The notes beneath the pieces are model-generated. The model saw nothing but the letters and a program-made list of their open reading frames with translations. It was not told the origin of the DNA and searched no databases. Below, piece after piece: positions 51,357 through 61,300 of a DNA stretch of 64,000 nucleotides. The stretch is from Gliomastix tumulicola (lineage: Eukaryota; Ascomycota; Sordariomycetes; Hypocreales; Bionectriaceae): positions 1,733,015 to 1,797,014 of the forward strand of contig BCHX01000003.1 in the NCBI GenBank assembly GCA_001599755.1, written 5' to 3'. Made by a program: the position numbers and the translations under genes. Position 1 is the first letter of the stretch; every line of letters begins with the position of its first letter.

Positions 51357-52115
51357 TTAGTAGCCCTGGCCGATGAGGTAGTCGGCGAGGTTCTCGACAG
51401 TCGCGTTGGCGTTTCCGGCGACGGCGGTCTCGGGGTGGTGGCCGATGATGATGGCCTGCTTGGTCTTGGCGATGGCGATGCCCTCTCGGCCCTGCCCAGC
51501 GTTGCTTGTCAGTGTCTGGTATCCCTCGATGTATATAGCCTGGGCCTTGCGGAAAGGGATCTCATACTGCTCGGGCATAGATGCTTCGGTCCTCAGCTCG
51601 GGTCAGGACAAAGCGCTCGCCGGCAAGGAAGAGGCCCTCGGCGAAAGCCTCGTCTTTGGCGCGGTCATCGCCGTGGACAATCTGGGAGATGATCTTGAGC
51701 TCCTGAGGCTTCAGCTATACCATCACTAGTCAGCATACATGGAGTTGATGATAGAGAGAAATGATGATGATGATGGTGACGATCAGATGACAAGGGCCGT
51801 GAGATCCATGGGGGTTCTATACATGGAAAGTAGTCGAGGAGGCCCAGACGCTGTCACCAGCCAAACTGACGATGGCCCCCTTGTCGATGTGACCAGAGCC
51901 GACGAGGCTGTACCGCAAGTTGTTAGTACTGGGAGATTGATGGAAGCTCGATAACGTAGCGGAAGCTTCTGGCACCATAAAATGCCAGAAAGTAGATGCG
52001 CATACCTCGTGTCGATATATCCTGCCCGCAAGCGGAATGTTAGCAATGAATCTGCAAGGTGGGGTTGCGAAAAGGGATTTTCTTATCGACATCCCAACAT
52101 ACCCTGCCACGACAT
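51357..52115 (-). CDS. PFY1: Profilin
   Basis: Five exons (52115-52103, 52021-52006, 51907-51823, 51714-51568, 51491-51357) give 131 residues, normal for fungal profilin. The first two exons are only 13 and 16 nt and supply the conserved MSWQGYIDTS. Then come SLVGSGHIDKGAIVSLAGDS, the GERFVLTRAEDRSIYAR strand pair, GIAIAKTKQAIIIGHHPE, and the C-terminal ENLADYLIGQGY. Trp3 and the two C-terminal Tyr residues form the poly-proline site. Profilin binds G-actin, poly-Pro of formins and PIP2, promoting actin assembly at hyphal tips. The intron between exons 4 and 5 (51567-51492) is in frame apart from its removal; if retained it would insert extra residues between YARA and GREG. Confidence 0.93.
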
Positions 52116-54241
52116 GATGAGAGCTCTCTGAGAGAAAGAAAGGAAGCTGCTAGAAAGGAAGGAGCGTTGCTGAATGCGTAGGCCGATAGGGGGCGGATGC
52201 AGAGAGAGAGAGAGAGAGATCCAAAGGGAGTGATGGTGGTACGGTCAGGCGATGATGTTTTTGTTATGATGCGGGACGGCGAGAGCTGCTGAATAGTAAG
52301 TATGCCCCTCATTCGAACAGTTCCGCTGTTGTCATCGCTCACCGCACTGCGTAGGTTCCCCGCCACGGCTTTTCAGAGGAGGGGTACCTAGCAGTTTAGT
52401 CCCCGTTCGCCAGGCGTTAATTTTTCCCGTCCCGTCCTTACCTAAGGTCGGCCCCTAAATGTGTCCAAGGTCTCCAGTTGCTTTAGGGGAGCTCCAGCGG
52501 CATTCAGCACCTGCAGCTTTTGGGCGGCTGCTCTTTGGCCCCGCTACGGGAGCGAACAGACATCCATGGATGAATGGGTGGCTGCAAGCTGCAGGCTGCA
52601 GGCTGTATGTAGGCAGTCATTCTATTACCGAGATCTCCCTGCCTAGCAGTTCCTGGTATTTGCCGCCTTGCAGAAGGCACCAGGATATTTTCAAGTTTGC
52701 ACCCAGGTCCGGGCTGCCCTTCCCTGCTTTGTTTTATTACGAGTACAGCCTGGCCTGGGATAGAGTGCAGAAGCCCATGATGCCTGGTCCTGGGCCTCGG
52801 AAACAAGGAACGGCACCGCAGCTCGCACACCGACTTTGGACCACCGCTGACCATGATCCGTGGATCGCTGGGATGCTTCCAGGAATTATACAGGACGCAG
52901 ATTGATGAAGGGGGAACAACGGACGGAATACGGACCAACTAATCGAAAAATACCAAACCGTGGCGCGCACCGGCACCATCGTCGGGGACAGATTACGGAT
53001 CTTGGCCCGGGACGCATGATCAGCGAGCGCATTGCGATGCAGATGCAGGGCGATGGCGCTTGGTTTCAGAAACTCTGGGGAGCGACGGGCACCGACTGAG
53101 GCACATCTTTCCATTTCTCTGCCCATCGCTGTCCGACCTGTCGTGATCCGCTGTGTCAGATTTGGGAGGAGTTGGCAGCCCGTCAGCCTGCAATCCCAAA
53201 CACGTCTGGCCGTGTCCGACAATGCTTGTCAGCTTGCTCTGTGCCTCTCTCTCGTGTTCCTTTCTTCCTCTGGCCGGGCGCGTTCCCTCACGTCGTCGCT
53301 AGGCAAGTTCCGGATCCGCAGGACGCAGTCTTCAGCAGGGCTGCACGGCGCCTACTAGCGCTGTTCCAGAAACAAGACGCACATTATTATTAGTCGCCCG
53401 GCCGGCGCACAGAAGATTCGACGACGCCGTTGGATGAGAGCATTTGCGCGTCTTTGATATTGGAGGATGTCCGAGTCGTCGAGAAAGGGCAAGGATAGGC
53501 CTGCGACAGACTTGACAATGCGGGCCTCCTTTCCCCCAGTCCTTCATTCCACTTGAAACATGAAGTGATGAGCCCCTGACCCACGACCATCTCTTGTTCG
53601 ATGGGCGGACAGGGCAGGCCAGGGCAGGCCAATTCGAACACTCCCCGAATCAGAGTGCAGGGCTTCCTAATAGGATCTAGGACCAGGCACGCGAGAGGAA
53701 AGTCGAGAAGGATGGAGGTCAGACTGGCCGAGAGCCTGCCCTTCCTACTGGCTGCCATGGACTGCCGATATTACTACTCGTCCCTGCATCCCGGTCGGCT
53801 GCTACTTTTCGCTGGTGGGACAGGCTAGTTCATGTCGTCGACCTCCCATTAAGCCGCCTGTTACAGGTTCGGTCCCGACTTTACGAGTAGCAACTACCGT
53901 TCTCTTCTTGCTTGTCTATTCTATCTATATCTCTCGCATGAGTCGCATTGCAATCTTTCCCTTGCCCTGCTTTTTTTTTTGTTTGCAATGGACCCTTGCC
54001 CGGCCGTCACGACCAGCATTATCCCTCCCACGCCCGTCGACTGGACTAACACTGTTTTATCAGCCAGACGCCGGCGCATTGATTCGCCATAGTTTCCAAA
54101 ACTTTGGTCGCTTTCATGCCCTGATCGACCCCAACGAGCTGACACACTTCGTCTATTCTTGTGCGGGGGAAAAAGGGGACAGAGGGCAAAGCAGAGCGAG
54201 GTGAACAAAACTGAAGCCTGTCCTCCCCCCCCCCTTCCGAA
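52116..54241. other. 2.1 kb gene-poor interval between profilin and the disordered-protein gene
   Basis: Contains the profilin promoter, with a pure AG repeat at about 52201-52219 (CT on the coding strand), a GCAGGCT tandem near 52588-52605, and a T-run near 53970. ORFs on both strands look like artefacts. The last 300 bp are probably the leader of the downstream gene. Confidence 0.45.
52201..52219 (-). promoter_or_regulatory. CT repeat upstream of profilin
   Basis: An AG dinucleotide run on the plus strand, that is a CT tract on the profilin strand, 86-104 bp upstream of its ATG. Such tracts flank transcription starts of strongly expressed fungal genes. Confidence 0.5.
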
Positions 54242-56224
54242 ATGGCTCCGCGATCGGCTGGTCACCTAGACCGTCCCAGCAGCAGTTCGGGCACGAGAGC
54301 GCACGAAGGAAAGCGAACTGATTTCGAGAAGCGGAAATCGCGGGATGATCTGTACCTCATGACTATGACTGCTGAGAAGCAGCAGCAAAAGTTCAGATCG
54401 TTCCACACGCCCAACCGTAACCGATTCATGTCTGTCGATTCAGGAGGGTCGCAGGGTCAGCAGGGTCAGCAGCAGCAGTCGCAGTCGCAGTCGCATCATC
54501 ACCAGAAATTCGCAGTCGCGCCGTTACGGCAGCCGCTACCATACATCTCAACGCCTCCCCCGGGCTCTGCTGGCAGCAAGGATTCGGAAGCTGTGGCCAT
54601 CGGGATGGCCTTGGGGAGTCCTGCTCACCCGCCCACGGGCACATGGGCGACGACGTGGCAACCACAGCCTCAGCAGGCACCAACAGCCTCGCCTCTGACA
54701 CAAGTCACGACGCCCGAAGCACCAGGCACACCGGACGAGCCGTCACAGAAGCCCAGAGGACGGAAATGGAGCCTCTTTAGCAGATCCAAGTCAAAGAAGG
54801 GGAGGACCCCGACCGACAGTCGGGAGACGAGTACCCCTCAACCTCAGCAGCAACTACAAAAACAGCCGCCGTCGCAGCACCGCCAGCACCAACAGAGAGA
54901 TGCAGGCCATCCGCCGCGAACAGACAGCTCAGGAGAAGGCGCTAGGCCCGATGCCCGACGGCAGGGAAGTGGCGATGGCCGATCCGACTCTTCGATGGCT
55001 AGCCGGCCGAAATACAAACCAATCGTCATCCCCTACGAGCCGACGGGCACAGGGAACTCATCGCCGTCACCAAAATCACAGCGGCCGGTGCTGAGCAAAG
55101 GTCCCCGGCCCAACGGGGCGCTGGGAGGGCCGCTTCTGGACGTCCAGATTCCCGATATCACGATGGAGCGGTACAGCATCATGTTCGGTCAGGTGCTGAA
55201 GAGGCCGGCTGGCCAGCAGACTCAAGCAGCGGCGGTCACACCAGCACCCAAGGTAGCCGCGGACGTCACACCAGCACGGCTGCCCACATCGTCGTCATCA
55301 TCGGTTTCATCTTCCTCATCTCTGCTCGCCCGGCGACAGGCAACGCTAGGCAGGTTAAAGACCATAGAGGACGAGACCATCCAGCGGCACGAGGCGGACC
55401 CTCTGGAGCCCCCGCGGATGCGCCGCGCAAGTTCATCCCAGACGAAGCAGTCACCAGCGCTGTATCTCTTCCCACCGAACGTTACGCCCGGCGGCCCGGC
55501 GAGGTCGAACTCGCCCCGAGCACGGGCATTCACCTCGCCGGCAGGGCTGCCTCTGCCGACTCGTCCTGCTCCTGAGCCTCCGATACAGCGTCTTGAGCAG
55601 TCGAGAGCACAGACGTTTCCGAACATTGGGAAGAACGCAAGCCTAACCGACAACACCATGTCGTCCTCCCCGCAAGGGCGGCCTCGGCTGGCCTCCAAGT
55701 TCCAGCGGAAAGATTCGCAGGCAGACATCAAGAAGGCCGGGCCGATTGTCGATTCACCCAGTAGCATGAGCATGAGCATGGGCGAGTCTTCTCCGGAGCT
55801 TTCGAGGAAAGAGCCTCCTCTGGATACTATCACGCCGCCAACCTCGACGACCGATTCGAGGACAAGCACCCCCAAGAAGGACTCTGTATCCTCGATCGGC
55901 TCCGAGACAGTCACCGTAGTCAAACCAGCCGAGGAAACGGAAGAGGACCGGACGATGAGGGAGGCCGTGCAGGCGTCCATCACGAGACAGATCAGCGTGT
56001 CGCGGGAGCAGCGAGAGATGCTACGCCCCTTCCGGTCTCAGTCCCGGCACGGCCGGAAGGTCAAGCCCCTGGGGGCCGAAAACATCGCCATCGGGGAGAA
56101 CGAGCGCATAGCTGAGACGAAGAAGGCAACTCCGACGCTCGTCCATCCCGATCCTGATGCCCTGTCCCCCAAGTCGAACCACGTGTACAGGAGGAGCGAG
56201 CAGGTTGTGTTCGATGCTGCCTGA
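54242..56224 (+). CDS. Large intrinsically disordered fungal protein of unknown function
   Basis: A single exon of 660 residues, no family recognised. It is dominated by Ser, Pro, Gln and Thr with short tandem Gln/His/Ser tracts (about 75-100) and many SP/TP sites. Possible ordered islands are the N-terminal block with EKRKSRDDLYLMTMTAEKQQ (about 27-46), a basic RGRKWSLFSRSKSKKGR (about 174-190), a hydrophobic LLDVQIPDITMERYSIMFGQ (about 297-316), a predicted helix EEDRTMREAVQASITRQIS (about 567-585), and the C-terminal YRRSEQVVFDAA. No signal peptide or membrane segment is seen. The MERYSxMFG block looks conserved and could be a docking motif; this is inference. It may be a scaffold or signalling adaptor. 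Coding status is supported by one long uninterrupted frame of consistent codon use. Confidence 0.75.
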   Translation: MAPRSAGHLDRPSSSSGTRAHEGKRTDFEKRKSRDDLYLMTMTAEKQQQKFRSFHTPNRNRFMSVDSGGSQGQQGQQQQSQSQSHHHQKFAVAPLRQPLPYISTPPPGSAGSKDSEAVAIGMALGSPAHPPTGTWATTWQPQPQQAPTASPLTQVTTPEAPGTPDEPSQKPRGRKWSLFSRSKSKKGRTPTDSRETSTPQPQQQLQKQPPSQHRQHQQRDAGHPPRTDSSGEGARPDARRQGSGDGRSDSSMASRPKYKPIVIPYEPTGTGNSSPSPKSQRPVLSKGPRPNGALGGPLLDVQIPDITMERYSIMFGQVLKRPAGQQTQAAAVTPAPKVAADVTPARLPTSSSSSVSSSSSLLARRQATLGRLKTIEDETIQRHEADPLEPPRMRRASSSQTKQSPALYLFPPNVTPGGPARSNSPRARAFTSPAGLPLPTRPAPEPPIQRLEQSRAQTFPNIGKNASLTDNTMSSSPQGRPRLASKFQRKDSQADIKKAGPIVDSPSSMSMSMGESSPELSRKEPPLDTITPPTSTTDSRTSTPKKDSVSSIGSETVTVVKPAEETEEDRTMREAVQASITRQISVSREQREMLRPFRSQSRHGRKVKPLGAENIAIGENERIAETKKATPTLVHPDPDALSPKSNHVYRRSEQVVFDAA

Positions 56225-56808
56225 TAATACACTCCTCAATACCTAGCATTTCCTTTTTATTCCCTTTTACTCTTTACACTTTCTTGTCTCTCTTTATTGC
56301 TTATTTTTGACAGGCAGCAGCCTGAGAGTGTTGCAGCCTGACGGACGTACCTCGCTGGACCGAGGTACGTGACGAAGCCATAGGATGGCTGGGAAAAAAA
56401 AAAAGACAGGTCACATGGCAGGATGGTGCGGGACTGGGCAACATTTTGATACCGAGGCATGGCGTCGAGCGGGCTGTTTTCATTTGTATATATCTTCCAA
56501 ATTTCATTGGTCGTAGAAGGCACCCAGACCTGATCAACGGTGTATAAAGAGAATTATGGTCTTGGAGGCGTTTCGTCATACAGCTCATTACTTATGTGAT
56601 GATATCTTTCTACTACCATCTATCAGCGCCCCCTCCCCCTTCGTCGCCCCACGTCGTAAAGAATGAAAATAAAGATGCAGGAATAACGACTGATATATCA
56701 TGCGCCCGAACAGGGACGTGTAGCCAATGTTTCCAATCGCGAGGCTCGATTGCGGATAAAGGGTAGGCATTGGAGTAACGCCAAACGTAGGTAAAGAGAG
56801 TAACGAAA
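56225..56808. other. Intergenic, convergent, with a perfect hairpin
   Basis: 3' flanks of the disordered-protein gene and YKT6. A perfect 10-bp-arm hairpin lies at 56345-56370, followed by an A-run at 56395-56405. No gene is seen. Confidence 0.5.
56345..56370. repeat. Perfect inverted repeat (10-bp arms, 6-nt loop)
   Basis: ACGTACCTCG, loop CTGGAC, CGAGGTACGT. It lies 120 bp past the stop of the disordered-protein gene. It could form an RNA hairpin in a 3' UTR, or be the terminal part of a small mobile element. Confidence 0.7.
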
Positions 56809-57722
56809 CTACATCAGTACACAGCAAGAATTCTGCTTCTTGGCTTGTTCTGTCGAGTGAAAATGTTAGGACAGGCGGGACATCAAAGGTCGAGGTTAGG
56901 GAGGCCAATGACGCACGGTAAAACATCTTGCTCTGGGCGCTCAGGCCGTCGCTCTTGGCCACCAGGTCGTCGATCTTCTCGCCGCGCTGCAGGACGCTCT
57001 CGATGGTCTTGTGCAGGACGATCTTGGTCTCGTCGAGCTCCTTCTGGATCTTGAGGATGCTGTCGGCCTGCTGCGGGTCCTGGTACTTGGTGATGTACTC
57101 GCGCAGCTCGGGCATGGCGAGGGTCGGGGCGCCCGACGCCCACGAGGAGCGCGGGTTCTTGGTGAGGAACTCGTCGACGACCTTGGAGAGCAGCTGGTGG
57201 GCGACGAGGGCCGGGTACTCCTGGTCCGACATGATGACGCCGCAGACGCCCTCGCTGCGGCCGTAGGCGTGGAAGGTGTGTCCTTGCTCCTCGACGTCCT
57301 GGCGCTGGCCGGCGTTTGTCCGCTCCGCGACGGTCTTGCTGAAGAGCGTCATGAACTCGCCATAGCTGTGAGACGCAAGGGGAAACTTGTCAGAATATTC
57401 GTGTTCGATCGTGGTTTTTTTTCTTTTCGTGCATCGTCCCCCTCGGGACACCGCCGCCCCTTTCAGATGACTATGTGGGATCGGACGGCGGTGGGGGGAG
57501 CAGGAGGAGGACAAGATGGGATGTAGGTGAGGACGGACTTGTTGCGGGTGAAGCGCGAGAAGGAGCTGAGCTCCTTTTCGGCCACGATCTCGTGCGCGGG
57601 CTTGCTGTCGTTGCGGATGATCTGTCGAGGGGGGCGGGAAGCGGTCAACTTGGGAGCCTTCACAATCGGGATCGGGGGGAGGGGGACAAGGAGGATCGTA
57701 CACCGATGTAGAGGAGCTTCAT
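56809..57722 (-). CDS. YKT6: R-SNARE YKT6
   Basis: Four exons (57722-57702, 57621-57539, 57365-56917, 56849-56809) give 197 residues (yeast 200). The first exon is 21 nt (MKLLYIG). An N-terminal longin domain follows (IIRNDSKPAHEI to the VAHQLLSKVVDEFL helix), then the SNARE motif with the zero-layer arginine in the ESVLQRGEKIDDL segment. The C-terminus reads FYQQAKKQNSCCVLM. The final CCVLM combines a palmitoylated Cys with a CaaX farnesylation box, giving reversible membrane attachment without a transmembrane helix. YKT6 acts in ER-Golgi, intra-Golgi, vacuolar and autophagosome fusion. The last acceptor (TCGACAG|AAC) was chosen over a nearby CAAG because it restores the conserved QQAKKQNSCC. 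Confidence 0.94.
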
Positions 57723-58381
57723 TTTGGCGGGGTGCGGTCTGGTCGCACGGGGATGCTGGGAGTTCGAGAGGAGGCCGGTCTGCAGGCGTAATCTGGCGAT
57801 GTTGAGGATGGTTGAGAAGACAAAATGCGGCAGCCTGGCGGGTGTTGCGTCAAAACGGTCGAAGTCAAATGCCGGGTCGGCTGAAGGAGTCGGTCTGGTT
57901 CTGGCCTGGTTCCAGGTTTGGTCTCCGAGTGCAGCGTCAAGGTGGCAACCTCCAGTGGGAAAGTGTTTCATCGGCGCCGCAGTGGTGATAGGCACTGATA
58001 GCGGCCGATAAGGCCTTGCTGGAGCGCAGATTAGGGGGAGATCTCTCGATTGTCCACTGGAGGGGTCCCACTGTGGAATGGAGGGGTACAGGTGGCTCCA
58101 CTCGGACCACTGAAGTCAGTGAGCGCCAGTGAGTAATCGAGCACTAGATCCATCGCTGGGGAGTCATCAGGACTCGTCACGACAAAGACCTAAACTGTCA
58201 TTCCTAGACATATAAAAGGAGTGGCTATCGAGGACATACGATTCCTGTGCTCTATATTAGGAAACAAGGAAAGCGAGAAGAGGAAGCGCAAGCTCCCACG
58301 TCAGCCACAGCTACTACCCTCTTTGATCGACAAGCAAGCATCTCACACACAACCAGCAAAAAGGACGAAAGACCAGCAAAA
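57723..58381. promoter_or_regulatory. Divergent promoter between YKT6 and SLH1
   Basis: A 659-bp spacer between divergent housekeeping genes. AT content rises toward SLH1, with an A-rich leader just before its ATG. No specific site is recognised. Confidence 0.4.
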
Positions 58382-61300
58382 ATGGCATCCGACGGACTCA
58401 GCGCAGCCGAGGCGCAATGGAGGGAGCAGTTCGAGGCTATGAAGCAAGCTCTATCCGAGCTCAAGCTGCCAGCCACCCAGGCGGCCGCGGACGGACTCGA
58501 CGATAGCGACTTCGAGGGCTACTTTTCCGGCAGCAGCGAGCAGGATGTCTGGGACTTCATCAGCGACGAGGATGCGGACAGCAGTGATTTCCTCGACGTC
58601 CACGATGATGCTGACGTTGATGGTGTCGATGGGGCCAGAAAAACTGACGACGTCGGGCAATGGTATGCCACGAGATGCGCCCAAATTGCCAGCAAGAGCG
58701 GACTCGACGCCGAGGATTTCCAGACCCAAGTCTCCAGCTTGCTCTCGTCCGGTCTGCCGGAAGACGAGCTGGAGGTCAATCTTACTGATCTCATCGGCTT
58801 CGATGACCTCGACTTCATCATCAGAATCCTCGTCGACAAGAACGCGATAGCGGCTGCGCTCTCGGCAAACGCGGAAGCTGGAGGTGGGAGGAGGCTGCTC
58901 TCTAAGGCTCAGCGAGAGGAGGCTCTCCGCCAGCAGGATCGCGAACACAAGGCGGCGCCTGTGGCCGCGAGCCACACGCGTGAGGTTCAGTACCCGCACG
59001 TCTACAAGTCCTACAGCGCCGGCAACACTCTCAGCCACTCTGGCAAGAAGTACGGCTTGCCTGCGGGGAGCGAGAGAAAGCAGTTCGAAAAGTACGAGGA
59101 GTACCTCATTCCTGCTGGGCGCAAGGGCGTCCTGGGACCGGGCCAGAAGCTCATCATGATCAAAGACATGGACGGGCTTTGCCGGAACACGTTCAAGGGG
59201 TACAAGTCCCTCAACCGCATGCAGAGCCTCGTCTATCCCGTGGCCTACAAGACGAGCGAGAACATGCTCATCTGCGCCCCGACGGGTGCCGGTAAAACTG
59301 ACGCTGCGATGCTTACTATCCTGCACACGGTTGGGCAGTATCTGGAGCCGAACCCCATGGAAGACACTACTGCCGTTGACTTTGCGGTTCATGCGGACGA
59401 GTTCAAGATCGTCTATGTTGCTCCGATGAAGGCACTCGCCGCAGAGATCACGGAGAAACTGGGCAAGCGCCTTGCCTGGCTGGGCATCAAGTGCCGAGAG
59501 TATACGGGTGATATGCAGCTTACCAAGTCCGAGATCGTGCAGACGCAGATCATTGTCACCACCCCGGAGAAGTGGGACGTAGTGACAAGAAAAGGTACTG
59601 GCGATACAGAGCTCGTGCAGAAAGTGAGGCTGCTCATCATCGATGAAGTGCACATGCTTCACGATGAGCGTGGTGCCGTGCTCGAGTCTCTGGTGGCTCG
59701 TACTGAGAGACAGGTGGAGAGCACACAATCCCTGATTCGGGTTGTTGGTCTGAGTGCTACCCTACCAAACTACGTCGATGTGGCCGACTTCCTGAGAGTC
59801 AACAAGCAGGCTGGTCTGTTCTATTTCGACTCCTCATTCCGTCCGGTGCCTTTGGAACAGCACTTCATTGGTGTCAAGGGCAAGGCCGGCTCGAAGCAGT
59901 CCAAGGAGAACCTGGACACAGTCGCTTTTGAGAAGGTCAAGGAGATGCTCGAGGAAGGCCATCAAGTCATGGTCTTTGTCCACTCTCGAAGGGACACCAT
60001 GGGCACTGCCAAGATGCTGCACTCCAAGGCCATCGAGGCCTTTTGTACAGATCTCTTCGATCCGACCGGACACCCCAAGTACGAACAGGCTTCCAGGGAC
60101 ATGAAATCGTCCAAGTCGAAAGAGATCCGCGAGCTCTTGCAAAAGGGTCTAGGCATTCACCATGCCGGTATGGCCCGAGCTGACAGGAATCTTATGGAGC
60201 GCCTGTTCGGCGAGGGCGTGACCAAGGTCCTCTGCTGTACCGCCACCCTGGCTTGGGGTGTCAACTTGCCGGCTGCTGCAGTCGTCATAAAGGGAACTCA
60301 GGTCTACAGTGCTCAGGACGGAAAGTTTGTCGATCTGGGCATCCTTGATGTACTGCAGATCTTTGGTCGTGCTGGTCGTCCTCAGTTCGAGGATACTGGT
60401 ATCGGTATGATCTGTACCACGCATGACAAGCTTCCTCATTATCTGTCAGCTGTGACGGAGCAACTGCCTATCGAGTCCAAGTTCTCTACGAAACTGGTTG
60501 ACAATCTCAATGCTGAGATTGCTTTGGGAACCGTTACCTCCATCCCCGATGCCGTCCAATGGATTGGATACTCATACCTTTTCGTCCGTATGCGGAAGAG
60601 CCCTCTTACGTATGGCATTGAATGGGCAGAGATTCGGGACGACCCGACTCTTGTTCAGAGACGACGTCAGCTCGCGATCCAAGCAGCTCGCACACTCCAA
60701 CAGTGCCAGATGATCATCTTCAATGAGAGAACTGAGGAGCTCAGGAGCAAGGACATTGGCAGGATTGCCAGCCAGTATTACATCCTGCACACGAGTATCC
60801 AGGTCTTCAACACTATGATGAAGCCACAGGCTACCGAGGCCGATGTTCTCAAGATGATCAGCATGAGCGGAGAGTTTGACAACGTGCAGTCGAGAGACTC
60901 GGAGGCTAAGGACCTGACAGAGCTCAAGAACACGGTCCCCTGCGATGTTGAGGGTGGAATCGACACCCCGCAGACCAAGACAAACATCCTCCTCCAGTCT
61001 TACATCTCGAAGGAGCAGCTTGACGACTTTGCGCTGATGAACGACATGAACTATGTCGCGCAGCAGTCGGGCCGTATCTGCCGAGCTCTCTTTATGCTCG
61101 CTCTCAACCGACGATGGGGCCATCAATGCCTTGTCTTGCTGACCCTTGCCAAGTCAATTGAGAGGAGGATCTGGCCGTTCCAGCACCCTCTGCACCAGTT
61201 TGACCTCACTAAGCCGGTTCTCGCTCACCTCGATTCCAAGGATCATCTCACCGTTGAGGCCATGAAGGAGATGGAGCCTGCTGAGATTGGCGGCTTAGTT

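Noticed and set aside
56588..57703. 371-codon single ORF for the YKT6 region
   Set aside because: It reads through introns on both sides; only its central part is YKT6, and the spliced model restores the known ends including the CaaX box.
58451..59728. 425-codon minus-strand ORF over SLH1
   Set aside because: Antisense to a well-conserved helicase frame. Similar long shadows run along the whole gene because of its GC-rich third positions.
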